DNA from: Arthrobacter jinronghuae
GTDB lineage: Bacteria; Actinomycetota; Actinomycetes; Actinomycetales; Micrococcaceae
NCBI RefSeq assembly: GCF_025244825.1
Contig: NZ_CP104263.1
Span: 2,046,001-2,110,000, forward strand
Direction: 5' to 3'
DNA length: 64,000 nucleotides
Shown here: one piece after another, positions 1-10,054 of the stretch
Numbering within the stretch: the stretch's first letter is position 1
How the letters are laid out: every line of letters starts with the position of its first letter
Notes under the pieces: generated by a model
What the model was told of the DNA's origin: nothing
Database searches by the model: none
Seen by the model: the letters and a program-made list of their open reading frames with translations, nothing else
Translations under genes and position numbers: made by a program

Positions 1-14
1 TGTGCGTTACGCAT
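1..14 (-). CDS. leuA: 2-isopropylmalate synthase, first codons only
   Basis: Only the start of the gene is in the window. Reading the minus strand, ATG at 14-12 opens MRNA followed by CA, which matches the usual MRNAQ start of actinobacterial LeuA as I remember it. Two things support the call: era-leuA is a common gene order in actinobacteria, and a leucine-rich leader peptide lies just upstream. LeuA condenses acetyl-CoA with 2-oxoisovalerate, the first committed step of leucine synthesis. The call is inferred from four codons plus context. Confidence 0.6.
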
Positions 15-72
15 GGTGTTGTCTGGCCTTTTCTAGTCGATCATCAGAAAGAGTGGCCGGGCAACACAGACT

Positions 73-120
73 CCGCAGCGAGGGGCGGCCTAAGCAGGTG
101 CTTGTGTGGCCTCGCCGCGG
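73..120 (-). promoter_or_regulatory. leuA leader hairpin (attenuator)
   Basis: The minus-strand RNA can form an 11-bp stem: the arm at 120-110 (CCGCGGCGAGG) pairs with the arm at 83-73 (CCTCGCTGCGG), with one G-U pair. The upstream arm lies inside the leader peptide reading frame and the downstream arm just after its stop, so ribosome position on the leucine codons would decide whether it forms. No clear U-run follows, so the terminating structure itself is not obvious. Ribosome-mediated attenuation of leu genes is known in actinobacteria. Confidence 0.6.
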
Positions 121-149
121 CAGCTAAGGAGGAGGATCTCTGCGTGCAC
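90..149 (-). CDS. leuA leader peptide with three consecutive Leu codons
   Basis: A 19-codon frame starts at GTG 149 and ends at TAG 92-90. It begins MHAEILLLSC, so three Leu codons (CTC CTC CTT) stand together followed by Ser. The 12-base core CTCCTCCTTAGC recurs exactly in the leader upstream of leuS in this window. Position between the LCP gene and leuA, plus the overlapping hairpin, point to a translated attenuation leader sensing charged tRNA-Leu. The exact start is uncertain because no strong ribosome-binding site precedes the GTG. Confidence 0.6.
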   Translation of the reverse strand: MHAEILLLSCRGEATQAPA

Positions 150-189
150 GTGACCAGACTAACACGCAGCCGTCCAGGTTCCTGAAGAG

Positions 190-1713
190 CTAGTTCCCAA
201 ACGCCGTCTGGCACGTTACCTGGGCCGCGGTTTGTCCGTCCAGGTCTCCCAGATCGCCCAGATCCCCCATCGTGGAACCGCTGGCGAAGTCCGTGCCGAT
301 CTGCACGGATACCCCGGTGTAGGCGCCGCTGAGTACCACCTGCACATCAGGAATGTTCAGTGTCCGGGCCACTTCCATGGCCATCTCTTCATATCCGTAG
401 CCGTAGAAGATCTGGGTGGCCGGGCTCTGGGCACCCGCTGTGCCGCCGGCAAGGGCCTGGATGAACCCCTTGGAGGTGAGGTACTCGAGGACCGCGGTGT
501 CGCGGCCGGCGGTGCCCGAAGCGTTGACCAGTGTCACCGGAACGGCAGCGGGGTCAACGGCGGGGGCGGCAGGTTCCGCCGTCCCGGGAGCGGCAGGGGT
601 GCCCGCTTCTGCCGTATCCGTAGCCTCCGGTGACGGTGTTGCGCCCGCGGTGATGCCCTGGTCGGAGACCAGCGCGTCGAAGAGCGGCTGGGCCTTGGCT
701 TCGTCGAGGACCAGCCTGTTGGTGTCGTATTCATACGGCACCACGGGAGCCGTTACGAAGGCAACATTGCCGAGGTCAACGTCTTTAAGGCGGGTGGCCA
801 GTGAAACCAGGTCGGGGATGTTCGCAAGCTCTTCGTCCACGGTGAGGTTCTTCGTGACGGTCTCCGCAATCGAATAGAGCTTGGGCAGGTTGTTCAGCGT
901 TCCCTCATCCTTGACCTTCCGGACCATGGAGGCCAGGAAGCTTTGCTGCGCGCGGATCCGGCCTTCGTCGCCTCCGTTGCCGAAACCGTGCCGGGTCCGG
1001 AGGAAGGCAAGGGCCTGCTCGCCCTGGACGCTGCTCACTCCGGCCGGCAGCTTCAGGCCGGAGAGCGGGTCGTCAACGGGCTGGTTGACGCAGACCTCCA
1101 CACCGCCGAGGGTGTTCGACAGTTCCTTCACTGCATCGAAGTCGGCCATCATGAAGTGGTCGATCGACAGACCGGTGACCTCGTTAATGGCAGCAACGGT
1201 GCAGCCGGGGCCGCCGTTGCCCAGGGCCCCGTTCAGTTGGCCCAGGTCCATGGCGTCATACACCGTGCCGGATTCGGGATCCTCACATGTTGGCAGCGGG
1301 ACCAGAAGATCGCGGGGGAAGCTGACCACGGTGACGTTCGAGCGGTCCGCCGTGAGATTCACCAGCATCATGACGTCGGAGTTGTTCGAGTCCTGCCCGT
1401 CACGCTTATCGGTGCCGAGCACCAGGATCTGCATCGGATCAGTGTTGGCGTCTACCTGCTCCACCGGTGTGTCATCCGACCCAAGATTCAGGGGCTGGGT
1501 TTCGAAGTTACCCCTCAGCCTCAGCAGTTGGACGGCGCCGAACACCACCCCGCCGACCAGCACCAGGGCCAGCGCCGCGGCAATGCCTTTAAGCAACGGG
1601 TGGCCGGCGGCGGCGCCGCTCGAAAGGTGCCTGCCGCCTGGTTCTGCTGAACCCTTACCTGTAGTCGGTTTTCCCAAGGGGCCGCCGCCCGTTGCGGCAC
1701 GGCGAGATGACAT
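190..1713 (-). CDS. LytR-CpsA-Psr (LCP) family cell-wall glycopolymer ligase with LytR_C domain
   Basis: A 507-residue membrane protein. A basic, glycine-rich cytoplasmic tail (1-40) is followed by one transmembrane helix at about 41-65 and an extracellular LCP domain at about 90-275. Family marks are VSFPRDLLVPLP and the Arg-rich LRTRHGFGNG segment that binds polyprenyl diphosphate. An acidic Pro/Ala linker (about 345-390) leads to a C-terminal LytR_C domain (about 390-480). LCP enzymes transfer lipid-linked glycopolymers such as teichoic acids or arabinogalactan to peptidoglycan. It lies between era and leuA on the same strand, about 90 bp downstream of era. The polymer transferred cannot be told from sequence. 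Confidence 0.9.
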   Translation of the reverse strand: MSSRRAATGGGPLGKPTTGKGSAEPGGRHLSSGAAAGHPLLKGIAAALALVLVGGVVFGAVQLLRLRGNFETQPLNLGSDDTPVEQVDANTDPMQILVLGTDKRDGQDSNNSDVMMLVNLTADRSNVTVVSFPRDLLVPLPTCEDPESGTVYDAMDLGQLNGALGNGGPGCTVAAINEVTGLSIDHFMMADFDAVKELSNTLGGVEVCVNQPVDDPLSGLKLPAGVSSVQGEQALAFLRTRHGFGNGGDEGRIRAQQSFLASMVRKVKDEGTLNNLPKLYSIAETVTKNLTVDEELANIPDLVSLATRLKDVDLGNVAFVTAPVVPYEYDTNRLVLDEAKAQPLFDALVSDQGITAGATPSPEATDTAEAGTPAAPGTAEPAAPAVDPAAVPVTLVNASGTAGRDTAVLEYLTSKGFIQALAGGTAGAQSPATQIFYGYGYEEMAMEVARTLNIPDVQVVLSGAYTGVSVQIGTDFASGSTMGDLGDLGDLDGQTAAQVTCQTAFGN

Positions 1714-1803
1714 AGCCGGTCCCCTTCATGAATCAAAGTGCTCAAACGAATGCTTCAAAGTGTACGGCCAGATCCTGTGGATACGGGACCGGGCCGCTCC
1801 GGA

Positions 1804-2733
1804 CTAGAAACCGAGCTTCACCAGCTGCTTGGGATCGCGCTGCCAGTCCTTGGCGATTTTAACGTGCAGGTCGAGGTACACCTTAGTGCCCAGCAACGCC
1901 TCGATGCCGCGTCGGGCGGTGGTTCCGACGTCGCGCAGCCGGGACCCGCCGCGGCCGATAATAATGGCCTTCTGCGACGAACGCTCTACGTAGAGGTTGA
2001 CCCGGACATCCAGCAGCGGATTATCTTCGCTGCGTCCCTCACGCGGCACAATCTCGTCCACCACCACTGCAAGCGAGTGCGGCAGCTCGTCGCGGACGCC
2101 TTCAAGGGCTGCTTCACGGACCAGTTCGGCCACCATCACGGCTTCGGGCTCATCAGTCAGTTCGCCGTCGGGGTACAGGGGCGGGGACGCGGGCATGTGC
2201 CCCGCCAGGACTTCCGCCACGGTACCGACCTGGAATCCGTCGGCTGCCGAAACGGGCACGACGTCGGCCCATCCTGCCTCCCCCAGCACTTCATTGCCCA
2301 GCGCGGTGACGGACATCAGCTGCTTGGCCAGGGCGGCGCGGTCCACCAGGTCCGTCTTCGTGACCAAGGCGATTACGGGTGTCCGCTTCAGGGCCGCCAG
2401 CTGCGCAGCGATGTAGCGGTCGCCGGGGCCAACCGCCTCGTTGGCGGGCAGGCAGAAACCAACGGCGTCAACCTCCGCCAGGGTATCCGCCACCAGTTCG
2501 TTCAGCCGCTTGCCCAGCAGGGTCCGTGGACGGTGCAGGCCCGGGGTATCCACGAGGATCACCTGGGAGTCCTCGCGGTGGACAATGCCGCGGATGGTGT
2601 GCCGGGTGGTCTGCGGCTTGGCGGAAGTGATGGCCACCTTGGAACCGACCAGCGCATTGGTCAGGGTGGACTTTCCGGCGTTGGGCCGGCCCACCAGGGA
2701 AACGAATCCTGCGCGGAACTGCGGTTCAGTCAT
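1804..2733 (-). CDS. era: GTPase Era
   Basis: A 309-residue GTPase that binds 16S rRNA and helps 30S subunit maturation. G motifs appear in order: GRPNAGKST (G1), DTPGLH (G3), TKTD (G4) and the SA segment (G5). A C-terminal KH domain carries IIGRGGSRLRDVG. I start at ATG 2733 (MTEPQFRAG), not at longer upstream in-frame starts, because homologs begin here. This ATG lies inside the last codons of the CNNM gene (8-bp overlap), which implies translational coupling. It is the last gene of the phoH-ybeY-CNNM-era run. Confidence 0.95.
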   Translation of the reverse strand: MTEPQFRAGFVSLVGRPNAGKSTLTNALVGSKVAITSAKPQTTRHTIRGIVHREDSQVILVDTPGLHRPRTLLGKRLNELVADTLAEVDAVGFCLPANEAVGPGDRYIAAQLAALKRTPVIALVTKTDLVDRAALAKQLMSVTALGNEVLGEAGWADVVPVSAADGFQVGTVAEVLAGHMPASPPLYPDGELTDEPEAVMVAELVREAALEGVRDELPHSLAVVVDEIVPREGRSEDNPLLDVRVNLYVERSSQKAIIIGRGGSRLRDVGTTARRGIEALLGTKVYLDLHVKIAKDWQRDPKQLVKLGF

Positions 2734-4054
2734 TACGGGGTACCAATTCTGTAGAGCGGGTGCGCGGAGCAGGGTTTCTGCCCTCATCGCTGATTTCTTC
2801 GTTTTCTGTGTTCCAGGCCAGCACATGCGAAACGCGGTTGCGCCGGCCCTCCAGCCGTTCGGCGTGCAGTGCGATGCCTTCGACCACTACCTCGCTGCCG
2901 ACAATCGGGACGCGGCCCAGGGCCTTGGCCAGGAGGCCGCCCACCGTGTCCACTTCATCATCCTCCAGTTCGACGCCGAACAACTCACCAAGGTCGTCGA
3001 TGCCGGTCTTGGAGCTGACCCGGTAGCGGCCGTCGCCGAGGCCTTCGATCTCGGGGCGCTCCGAGTCGTACTCGTCCACGATTTCCCCGACGATCTCTTC
3101 GATCAGGTCCTCCAGCGTAACCAATCCCGCCGTTCCGCCGTATTCATCGATGACGATCGCCACGTGCGTGGACTCGCGCTGCAGTTCCTGCAGCAGCTCG
3201 CTTACGGCCTTGGACTCGGGAACGTAGCGGACGCTCCGGGCGTAATTCTCGACCTTCTGCACCGAGGCCCGCTCCGGGTCACTGTGCATCTGCGCGGCGA
3301 CGTCCTTCAGGTAGAGGATGCCCACCAGATGGTCCGCACTGTCCTCGATGACCGGGACACGGGAATAGCCCGAGCGCAGGAACAGCGACATGGCCTGGCG
3401 CAGCGTGCTGCCGGCTTCGATGCACACCATGTCCGTGCGCGGGACCATGACGGACCGGACCTTGGTGTCGCCGAGTTCGAAGACCGAGTGGATCAGTTCC
3501 GCCTCGGTATCCTCGATCATGTCCGCATCGGACGCGCGGTCCAGCAGTTCCCGGAATTCCTCTTCCGTGAAGAACGCGGCATCGGGCCCCTGGGTGCCGG
3601 GGGCGACGGCGGTGCCGAGGCGGACGAGCCATCCCGGGATCGGTCCCAGGACCGTCCGCAGCACACGGACAAGTCCGGCCGTGAGTACAACGACGGCCGT
3701 GACGTGCTTGCGCCCGATCTGTCTTGGCGAGACGCCGACGAGGACAAAACCGACGGCAGCCATGGTCACCGTGGCAAGCAGGCCCGCCAGCCAGATGTTG
3801 TCCAGCAGCAGCTGGAAGAGCGTCGCCACAGACACGGCCATGGCCATTTCGAACCAGACGCGCCAGAACCGCAGCGCATGCATGTGTGCCACCGGGTGCG
3901 CCAGGATACGGCGCAGCGGGGCTCCTGCCTTGCCGTGGAGCAGCGCTTCGGCGTCCTGCCGGGGCAGGTAGCCGTACGCCGATTCCGCGGCGGTCAGCAG
4001 GCCCGCCAGGACCATGAAAGCCATGGCCATGACGATGAGGACGCCAATACTCAA
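2726..4054 (-). CDS. CNNM/CBS-domain membrane protein (HlyC/CorC type)
   Basis: A 442-residue protein with an N-terminal CNNM (DUF21) membrane domain of three or four helices (about 1-150), a CBS pair (about 205-325; [13 protein letters not shown], then [20 protein letters not shown]) and a C-terminal CorC_HlyC domain (about 340-425). The family is linked to Mg2+/Co2+ efflux or resistance; haemolysin is an old label. The start is TTG 4054, whose last two bases are shared with the ybeY stop, with a GGAG ribosome-binding site eight bases upstream. The conserved position between ybeY and era supports the call; the transported ion is inferred. Confidence 0.88.
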   Translation of the reverse strand: MSIGVLIVMAMAFMVLAGLLTAAESAYGYLPRQDAEALLHGKAGAPLRRILAHPVAHMHALRFWRVWFEMAMAVSVATLFQLLLDNIWLAGLLATVTMAAVGFVLVGVSPRQIGRKHVTAVVVLTAGLVRVLRTVLGPIPGWLVRLGTAVAPGTQGPDAAFFTEEEFRELLDRASDADMIEDTEAELIHSVFELGDTKVRSVMVPRTDMVCIEAGSTLRQAMSLFLRSGYSRVPVIEDSADHLVGILYLKDVAAQMHSDPERASVQKVENYARSVRYVPESKAVSELLQELQRESTHVAIVIDEYGGTAGLVTLEDLIEEIVGEIVDEYDSERPEIEGLGDGRYRVSSKTGIDDLGELFGVELEDDEVDTVGGLLAKALGRVPIVGSEVVVEGIALHAERLEGRRNRVSHVLAWNTENEEISDEGRNPAPRTRSTELVPRND

Positions 4055-4527
4055 CTTCGGGTCTCCTTGGGTGCCTGTTTACCCAGGTAGGCGGAAAGGA
4101 GGCGGCGCTGGAGACCAAACATCTCCTTCTCCTCCTCCGGCTCGGCGTGGTCGTAGCCCAGCAGGTGAAGGACGCCGTGGGTGGTCAGGAGCAGCAGCTC
4201 CTCACCGGTGCTGTGGCCGGCGTCGGCGGCCTGCCGGGCCGCCACCTGCGGGCACAGCACAATGTCGCCAAGGACGCCGGCGGGGGTGATCCGGCCGGCG
4301 GTTCCGGGGCGCAGCTCATCCATCGGGAAGGACAGCACATCCGTGGGACCTGGCAGGTCCATCCACTCAATGTGCAGCTTCTCAATGGCGTCCTCGTCCA
4401 CGAGGATGATGGACAGGTCTGCTTCCGGATGCACGTACAGGCTATCCAGGAGGTACCGGCCCAGGCGGGCCAGTTCCTCTTCATCGACAGCCGGTGCACT
4501 GGATTCGTTGTTCACTTCGATGCTCAT
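4051..4527 (-). CDS. ybeY: Endoribonuclease YbeY (16S rRNA 3'-end maturation)
   Basis: A 158-residue metal-dependent RNase for rRNA processing and ribosome quality control. The signature [12 protein letters not shown] gives the three zinc-binding His residues near the C-terminus, and LSFPMDE is the conserved strand before it. I start at ATG 4527 (MSIEVNNES), whose ATGA overlaps the phoH stop; a longer upstream extension only reads the repetitive phoH tail in another frame. It overlaps both phoH and the CNNM gene by four bases, so the three are probably translated together. Confidence 0.95.
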   Translation of the reverse strand: MSIEVNNESSAPAVDEEELARLGRYLLDSLYVHPEADLSIILVDEDAIEKLHIEWMDLPGPTDVLSFPMDELRPGTAGRITPAGVLGDIVLCPQVAARQAADAGHSTGEELLLLTTHGVLHLLGYDHAEPEEEKEMFGLQRRLLSAYLGKQAPKETRS

Positions 4528-5633
4528 GCGCGGGCCTCCCGGCTGCGTCCGGCACTGGAGTGGCCGCTGCTGTTGGACCGGGCGCCGTCGTTGGACCGGC
4601 CGCCGTTGGACCGGGCGCCGTCTCCGCGGGCTGCCCCGGAGCGCCGGACCTCGTCCCATTCGCTGTAGGCCGTGACAATGTCACTGACGAGGCGGTGCCG
4701 GACGACGTCCACTGCCTGCAGTTCCGAGAATGCGACGTCGTCGATGCCGCCCAGGATGTCGTGGACAATCCGCAGGCCGGAGGCGGTGCCGCCGGGCAGG
4801 TCCACTTGGGTAACGTCGCCGGTGACGACCATCTTGGAGCCGAAGCCGAGACGGGTGAGGAACATCTTCATCTGCTCGGGCGTAGTGTTCTGGGCTTCAT
4901 CGAGGATGATGAACGCGTCGTTGAGCGTCCGGCCGCGCATATAGGCCAGGGGCGCCACTTCAATGGTGCCGGCGGCCATCAGGCGGGGAATCGACTCGGG
5001 GTCCATCATGTCGTGGAGGGCGTCGTAGAGCGGCCGCAGGTACGGGTCGATCTTGTCGCTCAGGGTCCCCGGAAGGAAACCGAGCCGCTCCCCCGCTTCC
5101 ACTGCCGGACGGGTGAGGATGATCCGGTTGACCTCTTTCTGCTGCAGGGCCTGCACCGCCTTGGCCATGGCCAGGTACGTCTTGCCGGTGCCCGCGGGAC
5201 CGATGCCGAAAACCACCGTGTTGCGGTCAATCGCATCCACGTAGTTCTTCTGGTTCAGGGTCTTGGGCCGAATGGTCTTCCCCCGGGTGGAGAGGATGTT
5301 CTGCGTCAGGACATCGGCCGGGCGGTGCGTGCTCTGGTCCTTGAGCATGCTGATCAACTGCTCGAGAACCTGCGGTGTGACCCGGGTCTGGTGACGGGCC
5401 AGTACACGGACTTCATTGACCAGGCGTACGGTCTGCTCCACCTCCGCCGCGGGGCCGGACACGGACAGTTCGTTGCCGCGCACCATCAGGCTTACCTCGG
5501 GATTTGCCGTCTCAATGATCCTGAGCGCCTCATCGTTGGCACCCAGCGACTGGACCATGTGTTCCGTGGAGTCAAAGACTATTGTCTGGTTATCCAGCCG
5601 AATGGTGCCGATTTCCATTGAAGATTCGGTCAT
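4524..5633 (-). CDS. phoH: PhoH-like ATPase
   Basis: A 369-residue protein with the PhoH P-loop ATPase domain at about 110-320. Walker A is GPAGTGKT and Walker B is IILDEAQN; the N-terminal 100 residues resemble the usual KH-like region. The C-terminal 40 residues are a low-complexity Ser/Arg/Gly tail built on an RSNGG-like repeat, longer than usual. PhoH2-type proteins are thought to act on RNA, which suits co-transcription with ybeY. The start codon ATG 5633 has a GAAAGGGCC stretch upstream as its only candidate ribosome-binding site. First gene of the phoH-ybeY-CNNM-era operon. Confidence 0.92.
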   Translation of the reverse strand: MTESSMEIGTIRLDNQTIVFDSTEHMVQSLGANDEALRIIETANPEVSLMVRGNELSVSGPAAEVEQTVRLVNEVRVLARHQTRVTPQVLEQLISMLKDQSTHRPADVLTQNILSTRGKTIRPKTLNQKNYVDAIDRNTVVFGIGPAGTGKTYLAMAKAVQALQQKEVNRIILTRPAVEAGERLGFLPGTLSDKIDPYLRPLYDALHDMMDPESIPRLMAAGTIEVAPLAYMRGRTLNDAFIILDEAQNTTPEQMKMFLTRLGFGSKMVVTGDVTQVDLPGGTASGLRIVHDILGGIDDVAFSELQAVDVVRHRLVSDIVTAYSEWDEVRRSGAARGDGARSNGGRSNDGARSNSSGHSSAGRSREARA

Positions 5634-5999
5634 ATAGACGGCCCTTTCAGGCCTTTCATCGCCCCTTATAGAGTCTGGTTTTAAAAGTTCATCGACCTTT
5701 TTACGGTGGTGACGGTTGGTTCGGGTATCCGTCCCACCAAAGCAAACGCCCTGATGCAGGCGATTATTTCCCCTGAACCCGGGTGCGGCCTCTGCGCGCC
5801 GCGCACCGCACGCTACCTAAATCTTACTTGATGCACCCCCCGGCGCACGGAAGAGCATCCGGTTTTATCTCGGCCCCGCAACGGTGATGTCTCAATCGTG
5901 TTTCAGTCCGGGCGCAGGCCCGTCCGCAGCACGGGCGGGCCCCGAAGCATGTGCAAAGGTTGAAGACGTACGTTTTCGAGTTACCCCTAAGGAGGATGG
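5634..5999. other. Divergent intergenic region between phoH and the GerMN lipoprotein gene
   Basis: This 366-bp stretch has no convincing reading frame. It must hold the promoter of the phoH operon (minus) and of the lipoprotein gene (plus). I see an AAGGAGG ribosome-binding site at its right end for the lipoprotein gene, but no promoter boxes or operator I would assert. Confidence 0.5.
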
Positions 6000-6971
6000 A
6001 TGGACGCCGGGTCCAACAACGCAACGTCCTGTCTCCGAGGGCTAAGCCAGCGGTATTTCCTGGCCGGTTCGCTAGTGGCCGCAGCTGCACTGGGGCTGGG
6101 TGGATGCGGCGTTGTAGCCGAGAATCCCACCATCACGATGCCCTCGTCCTTCGACGCCGGCGAAGTCCCCGCCGCTGCTCCCATGACCGTCTCCCCGCCG
6201 GCGGAAGCGAGTTCCGTCGGCACCCTCATGCCGGTGTACTGGCTGGGACGAAACGACTCGACGGTCAGTCTCTACCGTGAGTTCCTTCACTCAGACAACA
6301 CCGGTGATCCCATCGGTGAGGCAGTTCAGGCCATGACGGCGGACAAGCCGCTGGACCAGGACTACTTCACTCCCTGGCACGCGGCGGACAGCGTCACCGC
6401 ATCCATTTCCAGCAAGAACGTTATTACCGTGGACATCTCCTCGGATGCGTTCAAGGGTTCCCTCGACTCCGGCATGGCCCACCGTGCAGTGCAGCAGCTG
6501 GTTTACACCGCCACGGCGGCAGCCGCCAACGCGGGTTTGACGACCGTGGGGCAGGAAAGCAGCGTGGCGATCCTGGTGGACGGCAAGGAGGGGTACCGTG
6601 CGTTCGGCCATGTGCCCCTGGAGGAGCCCCTGAACAGGGACCCCGCACTGGTGGCGCCGATCTGGGTGATTGATCCGCAGGAATCGGAGATCCGCGGCAC
6701 GGATGTCGAGGTCAGCGGAACTGCGGTGGCGCAGACGGCTGAACTGCATTGGCGGGCCGAACCCATAGTGGACGGCAGGCCCTCATCCGGGGCGGCCGCT
6801 TCCGGCAGCGTGGAACTGGACAAGGCGCCCGGCAAGACCGGCGAATTCAGCTTCACTGCTTCCCTCGCCCCGGGTGAATACAGCCTTCGGGTCTACTACA
6901 CCGGGCAGGAAACCGCCGGGGATTCCAAGCGCATTACGGTCTCGGCGTCCCCGCAGGATCCGGGGCACTAG
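6000..6971 (+). CDS. GerMN/Gmad2-domain lipoprotein
   Basis: A 323-residue exported lipoprotein. The signal peptide ends in a lipobox LGLGGC with the modified Cys at residue 36. A GerMN domain follows (about 75-205; PVYWLGRND at its start), then a Gmad2 immunoglobulin-like domain (about 215-320; VEVSGTAVAQTAELHWR). Both domains were named from spore-germination proteins but occur widely in non-sporulating actinobacteria, for example in LpqB-like proteins. It is on the opposite strand to all neighbours up to DUF3097. The start ATG 6000 follows GGAGG by four bases. Function is unknown; a cell-envelope role is inferred. Confidence 0.85.
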   Translation: MDAGSNNATSCLRGLSQRYFLAGSLVAAAALGLGGCGVVAENPTITMPSSFDAGEVPAAAPMTVSPPAEASSVGTLMPVYWLGRNDSTVSLYREFLHSDNTGDPIGEAVQAMTADKPLDQDYFTPWHAADSVTASISSKNVITVDISSDAFKGSLDSGMAHRAVQQLVYTATAAAANAGLTTVGQESSVAILVDGKEGYRAFGHVPLEEPLNRDPALVAPIWVIDPQESEIRGTDVEVSGTAVAQTAELHWRAEPIVDGRPSSGAAASGSVELDKAPGKTGEFSFTASLAPGEYSLRVYYTGQETAGDSKRITVSASPQDPGH

Positions 6972-6986
6972 CCCGGCGGACTTCCT

Positions 6987-7754
6987 CTACCAGCGGCCGA
7001 GCAGCTGATTCAGCACGGCCAGCGCCGCCGGCCCCGCAGTGGAGGAACGAAGCACGTGCGGTCCCAGCCGGACGGCAACGGCCCCGACGCCGCGCAGCGC
7101 TTCCAGCTCGGCGGGGCTGATGCCGCCTTCCGGACCTACAACTACCGCAATGGATGCGGAGGCGTCGTCCGGACCGCGCCTGCCGAGGTCACGCAGCGCA
7201 TTCGCCAGCGGTACATCGGCCTCCTCATGGAGCACAAGGACAAGGTCAAGTTCCGCCAGCCGGGACGGCAGGGCGCGGCTGTCCAGCGCGGGCTCCACCG
7301 CAGGGATCCGGGAACGCCGGGACTGCTTGGCCGCGGCAAAAGTAAGAGCCTGCCATTTGGCCTGTCCCTTGACCGCCTTCTCGGCGCGCCACCGGACAAT
7401 GCTGCGGTCGGATTGCCACGGGATGACGGTGTCGACTCCCAGCTCCGTCGCAGCTTCCACGGCCTGCTCGTCCCGGTCCCCCTTGGCCAGTGCCTGCACC
7501 AGGAGGAACCGTTCGGGTGCAACCGGTTCGTCAAGGACGTCCGCCACCCGCAGTTCCAGAAGGGACGCACCGGTTTCCGTCACCGTGCCGGTGAGCCGGC
7601 GCCCGGCGCCGTCGACCACGTCCACGCTTTCACCGGCTTCGAGGCGCTTGACCGACACCGCATGCCGTGCCTCCGGCCCCTCGAGACGGAAAATGTCTCC
7701 GGGCCCGGCGGCCGCCACCTGCGCCGGGTCACCGAAGAAAATCGGGTTGGTCAT
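6987..7754 (-). CDS. rsmE: 16S rRNA (uracil(1498)-N3)-methyltransferase RsmE
   Basis: A 255-residue SPOUT-class methyltransferase that methylates N3 of U1498 in 16S rRNA using SAM. The C-terminal trefoil-knot motifs are visible: VVVGPEGGISPAELEAL and RLGPHVLRSSTAGPAAL. The N-terminal PUA-like part (about 1-80) contains the conserved HAVSVKRL. It lies one base downstream of the dnaJ stop, so the two are co-transcribed, and ends close to the convergent lipoprotein gene without an obvious terminator. Confidence 0.93.
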   Translation of the reverse strand: MTNPIFFGDPAQVAAAGPGDIFRLEGPEARHAVSVKRLEAGESVDVVDGAGRRLTGTVTETGASLLELRVADVLDEPVAPERFLLVQALAKGDRDEQAVEAATELGVDTVIPWQSDRSIVRWRAEKAVKGQAKWQALTFAAAKQSRRSRIPAVEPALDSRALPSRLAELDLVLVLHEEADVPLANALRDLGRRGPDDASASIAVVVGPEGGISPAELEALRGVGAVAVRLGPHVLRSSTAGPAALAVLNQLLGRW

Positions 7755-7755
7755 C

Positions 7756-8895
7756 TCAGAGGTTGCCCAGACGGTCCCGCAGCTTGGCGAAAACGCCGTT
7801 GCCTGAGCTGTTCAGCTTTCCCTCGCTGTATTCCTCACCGCGCAGCTTGGCGAGCCGGCGGAGGAGTTCCTCCTGCTCGGAGTCCAGCTTCTGCGGGGTC
7901 TCCACGTGCAGGTGCACCCGGAGATCGCCGCGGCCGTGGCCCCGCAGGTGCGTGACGCCGAGGTCGTTGAGGACGGACACCTCGCCGGACTGCGTGCCGG
8001 GCTTGACGGTGATTTCGCGGTCGCCGTCGAAGGTCTCCAGTGCAACTGTGGTTCCCAGCGCTGCGGCCGTCATGGGGATGGTGAGTGTGGCGTGCAGGTC
8101 ATCGCCGTCGCGGAGGAACGTCGGGTCATTGTTGACCCGGATCTCCACGTAGAGATCGCCGGCGGGGCCGCCGGCCATCCCGGCTTCGCCCTGTCCGCCG
8201 AGCTGGATCCGGGTACCGGTGGCGACGCCGGCGGGGATCTTGATGGTCAGGGTGCGGCGGTTGCGGACGCGGCCTTCTCCGGAGCACTCGTGGCAGGGGT
8301 CGGGGATGACGGTGCCGAAGCCGTTGCAGGTGCCGCAGGGCGCCGAGGTCATGACCTGGCCCAGGATGGAGCGGACCGCCCGCTGAACCTGACCGGTGCC
8401 GTGGCAGATGTCGCAGGTGCGCGGGGAGGTGCCGGGCTGGCAGCAGGAGCCGTCACAGGTGGGGCAGACGACTGCAGTGTCGACGTCGATCTTCTTGTTG
8501 GTGCCGAAGACAGCGTCCTTGAGGTCGATCCGGACGTTGATCAGGGCGTCTTGTCCGCGCCGGCTGCGTGAGGCCGGTCCGCGTCCTCCGCCCGGGGCGC
8601 CGCCGCCGAAGAAGGTGTCGAAAATGTCCTGGAAGCCGAAGCCCTGGGCACCGAAGCCCCCGCCGCCGAAGCCGTTGTCGTTGCCGTTCTCGTTGCCCGT
8701 GGTGTCGTAGATCCGCCGTTTTTCCGGATCGGAAAGAACCTCGTAGGCGTGCGATACGGCTTTGAATTCATCCGAGGCACCCGGAGCATTGTTGACGTCC
8801 GGGTGCAGCTTGCGGGCTAGCTTCCGGTACGCCTTCTTGATTTCTTCACCGGTGGCGTCTCGTCCGACACCCAGAACCTGGTAGTGATCGCTCAC
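7756..8895 (-). CDS. dnaJ: Molecular chaperone DnaJ (hrcA-linked DnaJ2)
   Basis: A 379-residue Hsp40 co-chaperone that stimulates the DnaK ATPase. The J-domain carries HPD (KLHPDVN) at about residue 33. A Gly/Phe-rich region ([13 protein letters not shown]) follows, then a zinc-binding region with four Cys pairs (first CPTCDGSCC, last CHECSGEGR) and the C-terminal substrate domain. I start at GTG 8895 (MSDHYQVLG) because homologs begin right before the J-domain. The first zinc repeat has Ser-Cys-Cys in place of the usual GxG. Operon hrcA-dnaJ-rsmE, a second dnaJ locus separate from dnaK in actinobacteria. Confidence 0.95.
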   Translation of the reverse strand: MSDHYQVLGVGRDATGEEIKKAYRKLARKLHPDVNNAPGASDEFKAVSHAYEVLSDPEKRRIYDTTGNENGNDNGFGGGGFGAQGFGFQDIFDTFFGGGAPGGGRGPASRSRRGQDALINVRIDLKDAVFGTNKKIDVDTAVVCPTCDGSCCQPGTSPRTCDICHGTGQVQRAVRSILGQVMTSAPCGTCNGFGTVIPDPCHECSGEGRVRNRRTLTIKIPAGVATGTRIQLGGQGEAGMAGGPAGDLYVEIRVNNDPTFLRDGDDLHATLTIPMTAAALGTTVALETFDGDREITVKPGTQSGEVSVLNDLGVTHLRGHGRGDLRVHLHVETPQKLDSEQEELLRRLAKLRGEEYSEGKLNSSGNGVFAKLRDRLGNL

Positions 8896-9000
8896 TCGTG
8901 CACATCGCTTTCCTGTATTGCGTGCCTTCAAACTTTGAAGACGGAGGTTGGATTCCCGCCGGTTCCCCGGCGGGCGGGTCCGTCACTGCTGGGGACCGCG

Positions 9001-10014
9001 TTAGTTGTTCAGTATTCGGGACAGATACCTGGCCACGGCACGCACGGCCGCCATGGTGGTGGGATAGTCCATCCGCGTGGGGCCGAGAATGCCGACTTTC
9101 GCGGTGGCGTCGGGACCGTATCCCGTAGCCACCACCGATGCTTCCGACAAACCGCCGTGCGGATTCTCCCGTCCGATCCGGACGGCAACGCCGCGGGCAT
9201 CCTGTTCCATCTCGGACAGCAGCCGGAGCATCACCACTTGTTCCTCAAGCGCTTCAAGCACGGGACCGATAGTCAGCGGGAAGTCTACCGTGGAGCGCGC
9301 CAGGTTGGCTGTCCCTGCCATCACCATGCGGTCCTCGCGGTTGATGCCCGCCAGCTGCTCCAGGCAGTGGCCCAGGGAGTTGCCGACGCGCCTGCGATCG
9401 GCCGGCACGGTGGCGAGGGCATTAGCCAGCTGGCTGGTGATGCTGCTCAGCGGCGTGCCTGCCAACGCGGCCAGGAAGTGCTGGCGCAGGTCCATCAGGT
9501 CCGGCTCCGTCACCGGCTGCGGAACGGTAATGACCCGCTGCTCTACCCGCCCCGTGGTCGAGATGAGCACCACCAGCACCTGCGACGGTGCCAGCAGGAC
9601 AAATTCAATGTGCCGGACCTTGGCATTGCCCAGATGCGGGTACTGGACCACGGCCACCTGGTTGGTCAGCTGGGACAACAGCCGGACGGTACGGTCCATC
9701 ACATCGTCGAGGTCGTCGGCTCCCTCCAGCAGCGACTGGATGGCGCGCCGTTCGGGAGCCGAGAGCGGCTTGACGTCGGAGATCCGGTCAACGAACAGAC
9801 GGTAGCCCTTGTCAGTGGGGATGCGCCCGGCGGACGTATGCGGGGCGGTGATCAGCCCCTCTTCCTCAAGGGCGGCCATGTCATTGCGGATGGTCGCCGA
9901 GGAAACGCCCAGGTGGTGGCGTTCCACAAGTGCCTTGGATCCCACGGGCTCGCGCGAATGGACGTAGTCCTCAACAATGGCGCGGAGGACCTCGAGTCGG
10001 CGTGGTTCACTCAT
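9001..10014 (-). CDS. hrcA: Heat-inducible transcription repressor HrcA
   Basis: A 337-residue repressor that binds CIRCE elements. It has an N-terminal winged helix (about 1-80; [19 protein letters not shown]) and a GAF-like and C-terminal region typical of the family. GroEL assists its folding in other bacteria. CIRCE-like sites occur upstream of this gene (10117-10143) and upstream of hsp20 (53366-53392) in this window, so autoregulation and control of the small heat-shock gene are likely. It is the first gene of hrcA-dnaJ-rsmE. Confidence 0.95.
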   Translation of the reverse strand: MSEPRRLEVLRAIVEDYVHSREPVGSKALVERHHLGVSSATIRNDMAALEEEGLITAPHTSAGRIPTDKGYRLFVDRISDVKPLSAPERRAIQSLLEGADDLDDVMDRTVRLLSQLTNQVAVVQYPHLGNAKVRHIEFVLLAPSQVLVVLISTTGRVEQRVITVPQPVTEPDLMDLRQHFLAALAGTPLSSITSQLANALATVPADRRRVGNSLGHCLEQLAGINREDRMVMAGTANLARSTVDFPLTIGPVLEALEEQVVMLRLLSEMEQDARGVAVRIGRENPHGGLSEASVVATGYGPDATAKVGILGPTRMDYPTTMAAVRAVARYLSRILNN

Positions 10015-10054
10015 GGTTTTCCCTCCCTGTTGATCGGCGGTTTGATCGGCGTGT

